Assembly (NCBI GenBank): GCA_002840275.1
Contig: PHAB01000006.1
Coordinates: 78,437-142,436 of the forward strand
DNA from: Firmicutes bacterium HGW-Firmicutes-14
GTDB lineage: Bacteria > Bacillota > Thermincolia > Thermincolales > UBA2595
Direction: 5' to 3'
DNA: 64,000 bases
In this document: positions 41,542-49,279 of the stretch, in pieces
Layout: every line of letters starts with the position of its first letter
How positions within the stretch are numbered: position 1 is the first letter of the stretch
Program-made: the position numbers and the translations under genes
Notes under the pieces: model-generated
What the model was told of the DNA's origin: nothing
The model's input: the letters and a program-made list of their open reading frames with translations, nothing else
Databases searched by the model: none

Positions 41542-43503
41542 TCAACCCCCTCTCACATATTTCGGACCGATTTCAGCGCCCCGGCCGGGCCATAGGGCAA
41601 AAACAGTGCCTGCCACCATGACATAGCCGCCAATCCACATCCAGGCTACCAAGGGGTTGACCAGGATCTTCAGTGTGGCCCTGCCGTCTTTTTCCCAGCC
41701 GGCCAGGATCACATAGAGGTCTTCCACCAGGCCGCCAAGAATCGCCACTTCAGTTGAAGGGTTTGGGTGAGTGGAATAAAACACTTTTTCAGGCTGAAGA
41801 GTGCCAATTGGCTTACCGTCTTTGGAAGCGGTAAGTTCTGCATATACCACATCATTCTTGCCGTCCCTGCGCTCGGCAAGGTGCTGGTAAGTTATCTCAT
41901 AATTATCGATCCTGATGGTTTCGCCGTAGGCAACGGTTTTTTCTACCACCCGGTCATAGGTTTGGGAGCCGATTATTCCTGCAATCAGCATTATAGTTCC
42001 CAGGTGAATAATGTAACCGCCATACCGTCTCCGGTTCCTTACCATCAGCTTGCCCAGGGCTGCCAAAGGGTTTTCGCCTGTCATCCTCATCCGGACCGTT
42101 GTCCCTTTGACAAATTCAGCCAGGGTGGCTATGGTAACGAACGCCAAGGTCGTGAAAGCCAGGAGGGCATATGGTTTCTTAAGCCCCAGGGCATAAGCCG
42201 CTGCGGCGAAGATCACGGAACCCGCCAGGGGAACAAGGAAGTTGTCCCTCAGGTTTTTGGCTGATGATTTCCTCCAGGCAATGAGAGGGCATATACCCAT
42301 AAGCAATACCAGCAAAAGGCCCAGGGGGGCATTGACCGTATTAAAATATGGAATGGATACCGTCGGCCTGGTCCCGGTGAATACTTCCCCGATTAATGGG
42401 TAGATGGTGCCGAAAAAGGTGGTAAAAGCAATTCCTACCAGGATAAGGTTGTTCAGGAGGAAGCTGCTTTCCTTGGATATATAAGATTCAAATTCCCGGG
42501 TTTCTTTAAGCATGTGCAGCCTGTCAAATATCAGCCAGAAGGAGGCGATAAACACCAGGCCGGTAAATACCAGGAAGAACATACCAAGACTGGAATTTCC
42601 GAAGGCATGGACCGAGGTAAGGATGCCGCTCCGGACCAGGAAGGTCCCAAACAGTGTCAGAAGGAACGTTACAGTAATCAAAGACACGTTCCATATCTTG
42701 AGCATGTTTTTGCGTTCCTGGATCATGACTGAGTGCAGGAAGGCGCTTCCCGTCAGCCACGGCATAAAAGAGGCGTTTTCCACCGGGTCCCAGGCCCAGT
42801 ATCCACCCCAGCCCAGTTCCACGTACGCCCACTGGGCGCCGTATAGGTTGCCGAGGGTCAGGAACAGCCAGGCCAGGATTGTCCATTTCCGGGTTAATTT
42901 GATCCACCGGTCATCAGTCTTTTTAATAATCAGGGCTGCCATGGCGAAGGCAAAGGGGATGGCAAACCCTACGTAACCCAGGTATGTGGTAACCGGGTGC
43001 ATAACCATCCCGAAATTCTGCAGCATCGGGTTCATCCCCGCACCCTCTGCCGGGTTGAATGCCAGTTTTTCGAAAGGGTTGGACACAAAGGCCAGGATAA
43101 AATAGAAGAATACCGCGTTCCCCATCAGGATTGAAGATACATACGGGGTTAGCTCCTCTATTTTGTCAGCATAGGTGACCACCGCCGTATAGATTACCAG
43201 GACCCAGAGCCAGAGAAGAAGGGAACCTCCGTTCCCGGCCCAGAGGGCTGCAATCTTGTAAAAGAGCGGCAGGTCAGTGCTTGTATAATCATATACATAC
43301 TTGATAGAAAAATCGCTGGTTACCAGCAGCCAGACCAGGGCCAGGGAAGAAACGGTAGCCAGTAATGCTGTTGCCAGCACGGCACCCCGGGCGCTTTTCA
43401 CCAGGCTGCCGCTGCCCAGCCGCCTGCCGGCCAGCTGACCGGCAATAGCGTAAACAGATAAAATAAACCCGATAACCAGTGAAATATAACCGATATCAGC
43501 CAT
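41542..43503 (-). CDS. ccmF: Cytochrome c haem lyase subunit CcmF
   Basis: 653-residue polytopic haem lyase of System I. The WWD domain (WGGYWAWDPVENASFMPWLTG) and conserved His positions (MHPVTTYLGY, SVHAFGNSSLG) are present. About fifteen helices and a large extracytoplasmic loop near the C-terminus are normal for the family. It ligates haem from CcmE to CXXCH sites of the cytochromes encoded elsewhere in the window. Confidence 0.96.
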   Translation of the reverse strand: MADIGYISLVIGFILSVYAIAGQLAGRRLGSGSLVKSARGAVLATALLATVSSLALVWLLVTSDFSIKYVYDYTSTDLPLFYKIAALWAGNGGSLLLWLWVLVIYTAVVTYADKIEELTPYVSSILMGNAVFFYFILAFVSNPFEKLAFNPAEGAGMNPMLQNFGMVMHPVTTYLGYVGFAIPFAFAMAALIIKKTDDRWIKLTRKWTILAWLFLTLGNLYGAQWAYVELGWGGYWAWDPVENASFMPWLTGSAFLHSVMIQERKNMLKIWNVSLITVTFLLTLFGTFLVRSGILTSVHAFGNSSLGMFFLVFTGLVFIASFWLIFDRLHMLKETREFESYISKESSFLLNNLILVGIAFTTFFGTIYPLIGEVFTGTRPTVSIPYFNTVNAPLGLLLVLLMGICPLIAWRKSSAKNLRDNFLVPLAGSVIFAAAAYALGLKKPYALLAFTTLAFVTIATLAEFVKGTTVRMRMTGENPLAALGKLMVRNRRRYGGYIIHLGTIMLIAGIIGSQTYDRVVEKTVAYGETIRIDNYEITYQHLAERRDGKNDVVYAELTASKDGKPIGTLQPEKVFYSTHPNPSTEVAILGGLVEDLYVILAGWEKDGRATLKILVNPLVAWMWIGGYVMVAGTVFALWPGRGAEIGPKYVRGG

Positions 43504-43534
43504 GAATGAATACCCCCTGTTTCATAGGATGGTT

Positions 43535-43933
43535 TTACTGTTCCTTCGTCTCAGCTTCGTATTTCGAGGGGCATTTAACCTTAACATTCTCAGCCACAAA
43601 TTCTGAGCTGCTGTTGAACCTTCCCTCCACGATAATCGGGTAACCCGAATCAAAATTATCTGGTTTAACCCCATTATGGACAATATCCAGCTTGTTTTCG
43701 CCGTCTGTCAGGGCAAACCTGAGTTCAATTTTCCCGGCATCCCATTTTGTACTGCCTTCCACCAGATTACCTTCCATCTGTATATACTTGTCTGTGGAAG
43801 AACTTCGGACAGCCAAAGCTTCATTGATAGTGAGGTATGACCCGGTATTGTTCTTTAACCCGCTACCTATCAACAGGAACATTGCCCCGGCTATGACAAT
43901 GATGGCGGCTATCACCTTTATTTTTTTGTTCAT
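43535..43933 (-). CDS. ccmE: Haem chaperone CcmE, CxxxY variant
   Basis: 132-residue membrane-anchored haem chaperone with an OB-fold domain. The haem-binding site is VKCPSKYE, i.e. C-x3-Y, in place of the H-x4-Y of proteobacteria. CxxxY CcmE proteins are known from archaea and some anaerobes, and bind haem through the Cys. N-terminal anchor VIAAIIVIAGAMFLLIGSG. It lies upstream of ccmF. Confidence 0.93.
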   Translation of the reverse strand: MNKKIKVIAAIIVIAGAMFLLIGSGLKNNTGSYLTINEALAVRSSSTDKYIQMEGNLVEGSTKWDAGKIELRFALTDGENKLDIVHNGVKPDNFDSGYPIIVEGRFNSSSEFVAENVKVKCPSKYEAETKEQ

Positions 43934-43997
43934 GTGTCCCTCGCTCCTTTGTGTATCTTAACACGGTTTAAGCCTGCAATTTTTTAGCCTGCAAGGT

Positions 43998-45017
43998 TTA
44001 AGCCTCATTTTCAATATCAGCAAGCAGTTCCCTGTAAGTTTCTTCAGTTATTTTCCCATCCAGCAGCATCTGGCGGATCCGTTTTTTCTCCTTTGACATC
44101 TGGGGGGATGAGTTGTGCCTTCCCCGGTTTTTGGAGTTTCTGGGACTGCCGTTTCTGCCGGAACGTCCGGGACCGGAATGGTGCCGGTTGTTGGAATTAT
44201 TCAGGGCGTAGAAGATGAAAATTCCCAGTACAATTATAAACAGGATTACCGGAATGAGAACTTCAGGCTTCTTCCATGCCGATGTCCCCAATGGTGCCGC
44301 AGTATCCTGCTGCTGGTTGGCGTTGGGGTCGGGCGGGTCTACCGAAGGGTCTTTTTCGGACCGGGTGTAGCTGATATTCAGTTTCACCGGTTTATTCGAA
44401 TCAAGGTCTCGGAAATTATACATATAGTTATTAAAACCTTCTCCATCCTGACCGGTGGTGGTTGGCGCAGGGTCTATTTTAAAGTCCGAAGATTTAAGAG
44501 GTTCTTTTACAGTTACCTTCATATCCAGGGTCTTATAATAAGGTGTGAAATCCATGGCCATGGTCTTATCTGGGTAACCATTCAATGCGCTGTAGTAATA
44601 CTCGAGCCAGATGGGGTACTTTTCTCCCGGGGCCAGGGTCCTGGTTATTTTCCAGCTCAGTACCTGATAATCACCCTTGTCTTCCAGTTCATACGGCTGG
44701 CAGGAATGCTGACCGCCGTTGATTAGTTCACAGGCCATTTTGACTTCGATATCCTTTGGCACATTGAAATAAACCCTGCCCTGATATTCTTTGCCTGACA
44801 CATTGGTCAGGGTGCCGTTAAAGATGGCCAGGACCCTTGGGTCATCGTATTCGGGCCAGACCTGCAGGTCGAGTTCTGTCATCTCCAGGGCGGCGGAACC
44901 GGTCTGGTCTGCGGCGGCTGCGGAGACCGGTGCTGGAAGAATGGAGGTAACTGCCAGCCCCAGGAACAGTGAAAACAATAGCAGAGTAATACCCGAAATC
45001 CTAACAATCTTGTGCAT
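43998..45017 (-). CDS. Exported membrane protein heading the Ccm operon, unknown
   Basis: 339 residues: signal peptide (ITLLLFSLFLGLAVTSILPAPVSA), a ~200-residue beta domain (LQVWPEYDDPRVLAIFNGTLTNVSGKEY ...), one helix (VLIPVILFIIVLGIFIFYAL), a basic Gly/Asn/Arg stretch and a C-terminal SHOCT-like motif (RQMLLDGKITEETYRELLADI). Same layout as the protein at 39387-40418. First gene of the Ccm operon; ATG 45017 follows GGAGGT. Function unknown; probably apocytochrome recruitment. Confidence 0.7.
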   Translation of the reverse strand: MHKIVRISGITLLLFSLFLGLAVTSILPAPVSAAAADQTGSAALEMTELDLQVWPEYDDPRVLAIFNGTLTNVSGKEYQGRVYFNVPKDIEVKMACELINGGQHSCQPYELEDKGDYQVLSWKITRTLAPGEKYPIWLEYYYSALNGYPDKTMAMDFTPYYKTLDMKVTVKEPLKSSDFKIDPAPTTTGQDGEGFNNYMYNFRDLDSNKPVKLNISYTRSEKDPSVDPPDPNANQQQDTAAPLGTSAWKKPEVLIPVILFIIVLGIFIFYALNNSNNRHHSGPGRSGRNGSPRNSKNRGRHNSSPQMSKEKKRIRQMLLDGKITEETYRELLADIENEA

Positions 45018-45059
45018 TAATATGACCTCCTGCAATTAATGTTTTCGTAATCACTATTT

Positions 45060-45127
45060 CTACTGCAGAAAATAGTATGTTATCCTACTACAAAGCATAG
45101 TAGAACAACATACTACGAAATGTAGTA
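45060..45127 (-). promoter_or_regulatory. Three TACTAC/GTAGTA dyad operators of the Ccm operon
   Basis: Three palindromes in 68 bp: CTACT...TAGTA (45060-45077), CTACTACAAAGCATAGTAG (45085-45103) and TACTACGAAATGTAGTA (45111-45127). They lie between the -10 and the first gene, so bound protein would block transcription. The sequence matches the dyad before the dodecaheme cytochrome gene at 15.2 kb. BlaI/MecI/CopY-type repressors bind dyads of this kind; no such gene is in the window. Confidence 0.65.
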
Positions 45128-45135
45128 ACGATTTA

Positions 45136-45141
45136 ATTATA
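45136..45141 (-). promoter_or_regulatory. -10 element of the Ccm operon promoter
   Basis: On the minus strand TATAAT, preceded at 17 nt by TTGTTC as a weak -35. Predicted transcription starts near 45129, a few bases before the operator cluster. Confidence 0.6.
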
Positions 45142-45323
45142 CCCGTATGTTCCTAAATGAACAAGCCTATTTTTTCACTTTTTGAAGTACTGTTCTGTTT
45201 TTATCCGTCTAAAAAGGTGAGAGAGGCCTGTAAAATTGCGGGTTTCAATTATTGTTCATTATTTGTTGATTACTGCCTGTTATCCTTATGTTTAAGGACA
45301 GAAAACCGTAACCGGCGCGCAGT

Positions 45324-45809
45324 TTGAAGCGGATATTTGCAGGGATAGTTAAAAAGGATAAGGGAGATGGTGGTTTGCAGCCGGCTATTATAAAATCCAT
45401 AATTTTTAAATTGAAGAATTTAAAATTGAAGAATAAGAAGCTGGGGGCCGGAATTGGGATTGCAGTCATCATTTTCGCTGCCGGGCTGTTTTTCTTCAGC
45501 GGGGATTCGGGGGCATCAGCAGAGGTGGTAAAAGCCGGCCGGCAGGACATTGAAGAATATGTGCTGGCTAACGGCCGGGTTGAAGTGCCTTCCAGGCAGG
45601 ATTTTGTTGCCCGTTCCAGCGGCCTGGTGGAGGCGGTCCTGGTCAGGCCCGGAGACAGGGTTAAAGCCGGACAGGTCTTGCTAAGGCTTGACGATGATGA
45701 GCCTTTTATGAATCTCAGGCAGGAGGAGGCAAGTCTTGCTGCCCGGCGGGCTGAACTGGCCAGGCCGGGGCGGCCGCAAGACCCGAAGAAGGACATGCCG
45801 GGCGCATAA
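45324..45809 (+). pseudogene. Truncated MacA-type efflux adaptor
   Basis: N-terminal ~150 residues of an RND/MacB periplasmic adaptor: anchor (LGAGIGIAVIIFAAGLFFFSG), first beta strand (VVKAGRQDIEEYVLANGRVEV) and half-lipoyl domain (SGLVEAVLVRPGDRVKAGQVLLRLDD). It ends abruptly within the hairpin helix. The next bases encode, in another frame, the end of an ABC ATPase. A deletion has therefore removed most of the adaptor and most of the ATPase. Confidence 0.85.
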
Positions 45810-45916
45810 TCCGGTTCAGGGACGGTATGATGGTGCAGGATGAAGAGGTTGCCCAGCCGACAGATGCCCTTTTGTGCCTGGCGGAAATCAAGAACAGGGG
45901 GGTGGCCGCTCCGTGA
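45802..45916 (+). pseudogene. C-terminal remnant of a MacB-type ABC ATPase
   Basis: In the frame starting GRIIRFRDGMMVQDEEV this stretch reads as the last ~37 residues of a lipoprotein/MacB-type ABC ATPase (the usual end is ..R(V/I)IxLRDGxIV). All catalytic motifs are gone. The stop overlaps the GTG of the permease remnant (GTGA), preserving the original operon junction. Confidence 0.75.
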
Positions 45917-46291
45917 GTGTGTGGGAGAGTTTCCGCATTGCCTTTGAAGGGGTGTGGACCAATAAGATGCGTTCAGCCCTGACTATGCTGGGGATCGTTA
46001 TAGGGATTGCATCTGTTATTGCCGTTGTGGCCATTGGTCAGGGAGGCCGGATTCTATTGGAGAAGGAAGTCAGCAGGGTATTGGGGGTTAATGTTTTCCG
46101 CATCTATATAAACTGGTCAGAAGGTGAGGTGCGGGGTCTGAAATTGCCGATCACCACATGGCAGGACATACTTCATACCAAACAGCGCCGTTGCCTTCGC
46201 CTTTTCCAGCGCTCTGGGTATATTTTTCGGGCTTTATCCTGCCGGCAAGGCGGCGAACCTCGGTCCTATTGAAGCGCTGAGATTCGAGTAA
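45913..46291 (+). pseudogene. MacB-type permease with internal deletion
   Basis: The N-terminus is intact (ESFRIAFEGVWTNKMRSALTMLGIVIGIASVIAVVAIGQGG). After about 85 codons the frame shifts directly to a typical FtsX/MacB C-terminus ([36 protein letters not shown]) in another phase from ~46180. The large middle part is missing. With the two preceding remnants, all three exporter genes have lost their centres. Confidence 0.85.
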
Positions 46292-46400
46292 AATGAATTG
46301 ACATAAAAATTGCATGGAATAAACATTTAAAAAGTATTAATATTTCATTAATATTTACATAAGTATTAATTAATCTCTGTTTGGTAACATACTGTTAACC

Positions 46401-46406
46401 TATAAT
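46401..46406 (+). promoter_or_regulatory. -10 element upstream of the small membrane protein gene
   Basis: TATAAT with TGTTTG as a weak -35 at 17 nt. The ~90-nt leader to ATG 46496 shows no known motif. Confidence 0.45.
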
Positions 46407-46495
46407 CGTTAATAATCAGGGAACATATCTTGCCACAACAACGTCTGATTAATAGATACTAAATTTCTTAAATAACAGTGAAAGGTGGGGTTGTG

Positions 46496-46612
46496 ATGAC
46501 ATTTAGTATTAGCGCGGGACTGGTGCTGTTTTTTGTCCTGTCAGTTACAGCAATGCTTTTCCTCAGGGAGAGGTCGGGATATGAGGAAGGCACGACCCGG
46601 CCTGAGAACTGA
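46496..46612 (+). CDS. 38-residue single-helix membrane protein
   Basis: Short ORF with one strong helix (ISAGLVLFFVLSVTAMLFL) and a charged tail (RERSGYEEGTTRPEN). GGTGGGG precedes ATG 46496 by 6 nt, a promoter lies upstream and a hairpin downstream, so it looks like a genuine monocistronic small gene. Function unknown. Confidence 0.6.
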   Translation: MTFSISAGLVLFFVLSVTAMLFLRERSGYEEGTTRPEN

Positions 46613-46651
46613 TGTTTATAAAATACGGAAAACAAAAAACCTCCTTCTTAT

Positions 46652-46686
46652 CCGAGGCCCCCGTACTGTGTGTGCGGGGGTTTCGG
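46652..46686 (+). terminator. Hairpin after the small membrane protein gene
   Basis: CCCCCG (46658-46663) pairs with CGGGGG (46675-46680), with outer CCGA/TCGG extending the stem. Only TTT follows inside, so its strength is moderate. Confidence 0.55.
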
Positions 46687-46998
46687 AGTGTAAAATGATA
46701 AATTATGTTACAAAACCGGCGCCTGAATTTCCTATGACAGTGGAGTGTCGTCCTGTTTAACTTTTTCCCCGGACCGGCAAAGATCAACAATTGTGAACGA
46801 ATGCTGGCACAGATTAGGAAACTGAGAAAATCAAGATAATATGGGAAATACTATACCTATCGCGTACCTGTGGTACAGCATGTTCTATTGAAACATTACA
46901 TATATTTACAGCCATAATGGCAGGAAATTATGAAACAATAATATTGAAATACATCGGCTCACCGGGAATGGAGGGCCGAAGACCGGGGGTGTCGCAGT
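46687..46998 (+). other. Intergenic region without recognised features
   Basis: About 310 AT-rich bases. A small dyad GTACC-TGT-GGTAC lies near 46865-46875. No ORF with a ribosome site and no convincing promoter seen. Confidence 0.4.
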
Positions 46999-47514
46999 TT
47001 GCAGGAGATTGGTGAAAAATACTTCATAGGGGCTGTTGCAGGGCTGGTGGGAATAACGGCAAAAAATTTAGCAGACCTTGTTTTTCGCCGGGGAAGGGAC
47101 GGTGAGGGAGAAGTCCGGACGGAAGAGGATTCCCAGGGTAAATTTATATTAGGCCTGATAAAATACGGAACAGGTATACTGGGAGGTATCGGGGCTGCCG
47201 GTTATCTCCGGAAGGCAGGCAGGGACAGGCTTGTCTCCAAGGGGGTTATTACAGGACTGGCGGTCGGGTCAGTTACAGATTCATTAAACAGGCTGGCTGA
47301 ACCCGGAAAGCGCCAAAAAAGACGGGACAGCCTGGCCGGGTTCATGGCAAATGCTGCCTACGGCTTAGTTACAGTCGCGGTTGCGGCCAGGTTTGAAGCA
47401 CCCCGCCGCAACTCGGATTCCCTGGATGAATATATTAAACAGACCAGGAATGAGGTGGAAAAGGAAAGGATAAAACAGACCCCGGTCAGATACAGGAAGT
47501 ATGCGGTGAAATAA
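46999..47514 (+). CDS. Hypothetical membrane-associated protein
   Basis: 171 residues with Gly/Ala-rich hydrophobic stretches (YFIGAVAGLVGITAKNLADLVF, GTGILGGIGAAGYL, GVITGLAVGSVTDSL) and a charged tail. TTG 46999 follows GGGGGTG. No family recognised; the pattern resembles short spore or membrane-associated proteins of Clostridia. It precedes a ferritin-like coat protein in the same direction, so a sporulation role is possible. Confidence 0.6.
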   Translation: MQEIGEKYFIGAVAGLVGITAKNLADLVFRRGRDGEGEVRTEEDSQGKFILGLIKYGTGILGGIGAAGYLRKAGRDRLVSKGVITGLAVGSVTDSLNRLAEPGKRQKRRDSLAGFMANAAYGLVTVAVAARFEAPRRNSDSLDEYIKQTRNEVEKERIKQTPVRYRKYAVK

Positions 47515-47556
47515 TTTCAGGGCAGAATTCAGGAACAAACTGTTTGGAGGAAAACT

Positions 47557-48474
47557 ATGGTATTTTCAGTACGGGGGACCGTGGAAAAGAAACAGAAAGA
47601 GGTTAATGTACAGGAGGCCTATAATATATGGGACTTGCTGAATTCAAAGTATTTTGCCGTGGAACAGATCCAGATTTCCGAAAATTTTGCCCATGACCCT
47701 GACCTGCTGTTATTTGTTAAAGACTATAAAAAGGACCTGATGGGTCAGATTGATAATATTGAGAAAAAGATGCAGGAACACTCCATAAAGGGGGTTGACA
47801 GGCCGAGAAAGGGTGTGAATACTTCCGCCAATACCGAAATATTCACAGACCAGCTTATATCTGAATCCCTGTTCCTGATGCTTCAGGAAGATGTGGAAAT
47901 GTACCTGAGGGCGATACGGACTTCAGTAACTAATGACAGTATCAGAAAGCTGTTCACCGACCAGGCGGTAAAAGGTGTTAAAAATCTGGACCGGTTGGTC
48001 AAATACCTTAAGGTGAAGGGATGGCTGAACCAAGCCCCCATGTATCCAAATATCCCTATAGGGACACCGGAGAGGATAGACTGCGGCGAGGCTTTTCATC
48101 TGTGGGACCACCTGACCTTCAGGTATGACAACATTGAACAGACCCAGATATATTACGAGATCGCTCATGACGGGGATTTTAAAACCCTTCTCAAACACGG
48201 CCTGGAGGAAGTCCTGCAGGAACAGGCCGGCATGCTGGAGAAGGAGCTCCTCTATTTTGGCCTGCCGATGCCCAAGCGCCCTCCCAAAAAGTCCGTAGGA
48301 AATAGCAGTCCCGAATGCCTGGAGGATGACCACATGTTCAGGATGATCCTGGCCGGCATGCAGGGAGCTGCCATCCTTCATGCCAATGCCCTGAAGCAGT
48401 GTATCACCAATGACAGGATAAGGAAGATTTTCAGGCGCTGCTGCTGGAGGAAATACGTATCGGCAACAACATGA
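47557..48474 (+). CDS. Two-domain DUF3231/CotF-like protein, C-terminally frameshifted
   Basis: Ferritin-like helical protein with two homologous halves (YNIWDLLNSKYFAVEQIQISENFAHD versus FHLWDHLTFRYDNIEQTQIYYEIAHD), the DUF3231 arrangement of spore-forming Firmicutes. The first half ends IRKLF...KVKGWLNQAPMY. The second would end IRKIF...KVKGWLNEAPQYKL, but a missing base in the T run near 48428-48431 throws the end out of frame, giving a spurious tail (RRCCWRKYVSATT). In the other frame the proper ending runs to a TAA at 48530. Mutation or sequencing error. Confidence 0.78.
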   Translation: MVFSVRGTVEKKQKEVNVQEAYNIWDLLNSKYFAVEQIQISENFAHDPDLLLFVKDYKKDLMGQIDNIEKKMQEHSIKGVDRPRKGVNTSANTEIFTDQLISESLFLMLQEDVEMYLRAIRTSVTNDSIRKLFTDQAVKGVKNLDRLVKYLKVKGWLNQAPMYPNIPIGTPERIDCGEAFHLWDHLTFRYDNIEQTQIYYEIAHDGDFKTLLKHGLEEVLQEQAGMLEKELLYFGLPMPKRPPKKSVGNSSPECLEDDHMFRMILAGMQGAAILHANALKQCITNDRIRKIFRRCCWRKYVSATT

Positions 48475-48591
48475 TCAGGTTTGGCAAGGTGAAGGGCTGG
48501 CTTAATGAGGCCCCACAGTATAAGTTATAAGGTGAACCTCGATTAAACCTGCTGTATAAGAGCCTCACTGCTTATGAGCCTCACTGCTTAC

Positions 48592-48616
48592 AAGCCTCCT
48601 GTTATCCGGGAGGCTT
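48592..48616 (+). terminator. Terminator after the DUF3231 gene
   Basis: AAGCCTCC / GGAGGCTT stem with a 9-nt loop; the following bases are AT-rich. A short direct repeat GAGCCTCACTGCTTA occurs twice just upstream (about 48560-48592). Confidence 0.55.
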
Positions 48617-48721
48617 TAAATACTTTCTAGAATAATATCATTGATTTTTAATAGATTTTTTCCCTGATATGTGTCACAATAAAGCCGCCGGAATTGTTAT
48701 ATAGGTGAAAAGGGAAGGGAG

Positions 48722-49279
48722 GTGCACCCCATTCTGTCAGATAAATCAGCCCGGGAAAGATTTATGCTGAAAGACCTTGAATTCCAGAATCTCTATAAAC
48801 AGTATTTCTCCCAGGTCTGCCGCCATTTGAACTATCTGTTGGGCGGGGACTGCCAGGCGGCAGAGGAAATCGCCCAGGAAACTTTTGTCAAGCTTTATAC
48901 CTCACCGCCCCTGACCCGTGATAACCTGTCTGCCTGGTTAATCAGAGTGGCCACAAACCTGGCTTACAATCACCTGAAAAGCAGCAGACAGAGAGCGGCC
49001 AGGGAAAACAGGGCCGTACTGGCCGGATCCGGCATCCAGCCCCACGGACTTCCGGAAGAGACATATATCCGCAACCAGCAGGTTCTGGCCGTGAAAGAAG
49101 TGCTGGACCTTTTGTCAGACCGGGACAGGATATGCCTGCTCCTTAAGTTCTCCGGGTTCAGTTACGCGGAAATTGCGGAAATTGCCGGGGTGCAGCCCAA
49201 TTCGGTGGGGACCGTTCTGGCCAGGGCCCAGGCCAGGTTTAAGAAAGAATTTCTTTTGAGGAACAGGGGGGACATCTGA
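48722..49279 (+). CDS. ECF-type RNA polymerase sigma factor
   Basis: 185-residue sigma-70 family member with region 2 (LYKQYFSQVCRHLNYLLGGDCQAAEEIAQETFVKLYT) and region 4 (VLDLLSDRDRICLLLKFSGFSYAEIAEIAGVQPNSVGTVLARA). The start is uncertain: GTG 48722 overlaps the GGGAGG ribosome site, and ATG 48764 with GGGAAAG upstream is a good alternative (171 residues). The stop overlaps the anti-sigma ATG (TGATG). It probably controls the anti-sigma and ABC exporter genes behind it. Confidence 0.92.
   Translation: MHPILSDKSARERFMLKDLEFQNLYKQYFSQVCRHLNYLLGGDCQAAEEIAQETFVKLYTSPPLTRDNLSAWLIRVATNLAYNHLKSSRQRAARENRAVLAGSGIQPHGLPEETYIRNQQVLAVKEVLDLLSDRDRICLLLKFSGFSYAEIAEIAGVQPNSVGTVLARAQARFKKEFLLRNRGDI

Noticed and set aside
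46533..46760. 75-residue ORF overlapping the small membrane protein gene
   Set aside because: No ribosome site and it crosses the hairpin at 46652; the 38-residue ORF in another frame has a good site and a membrane helix.
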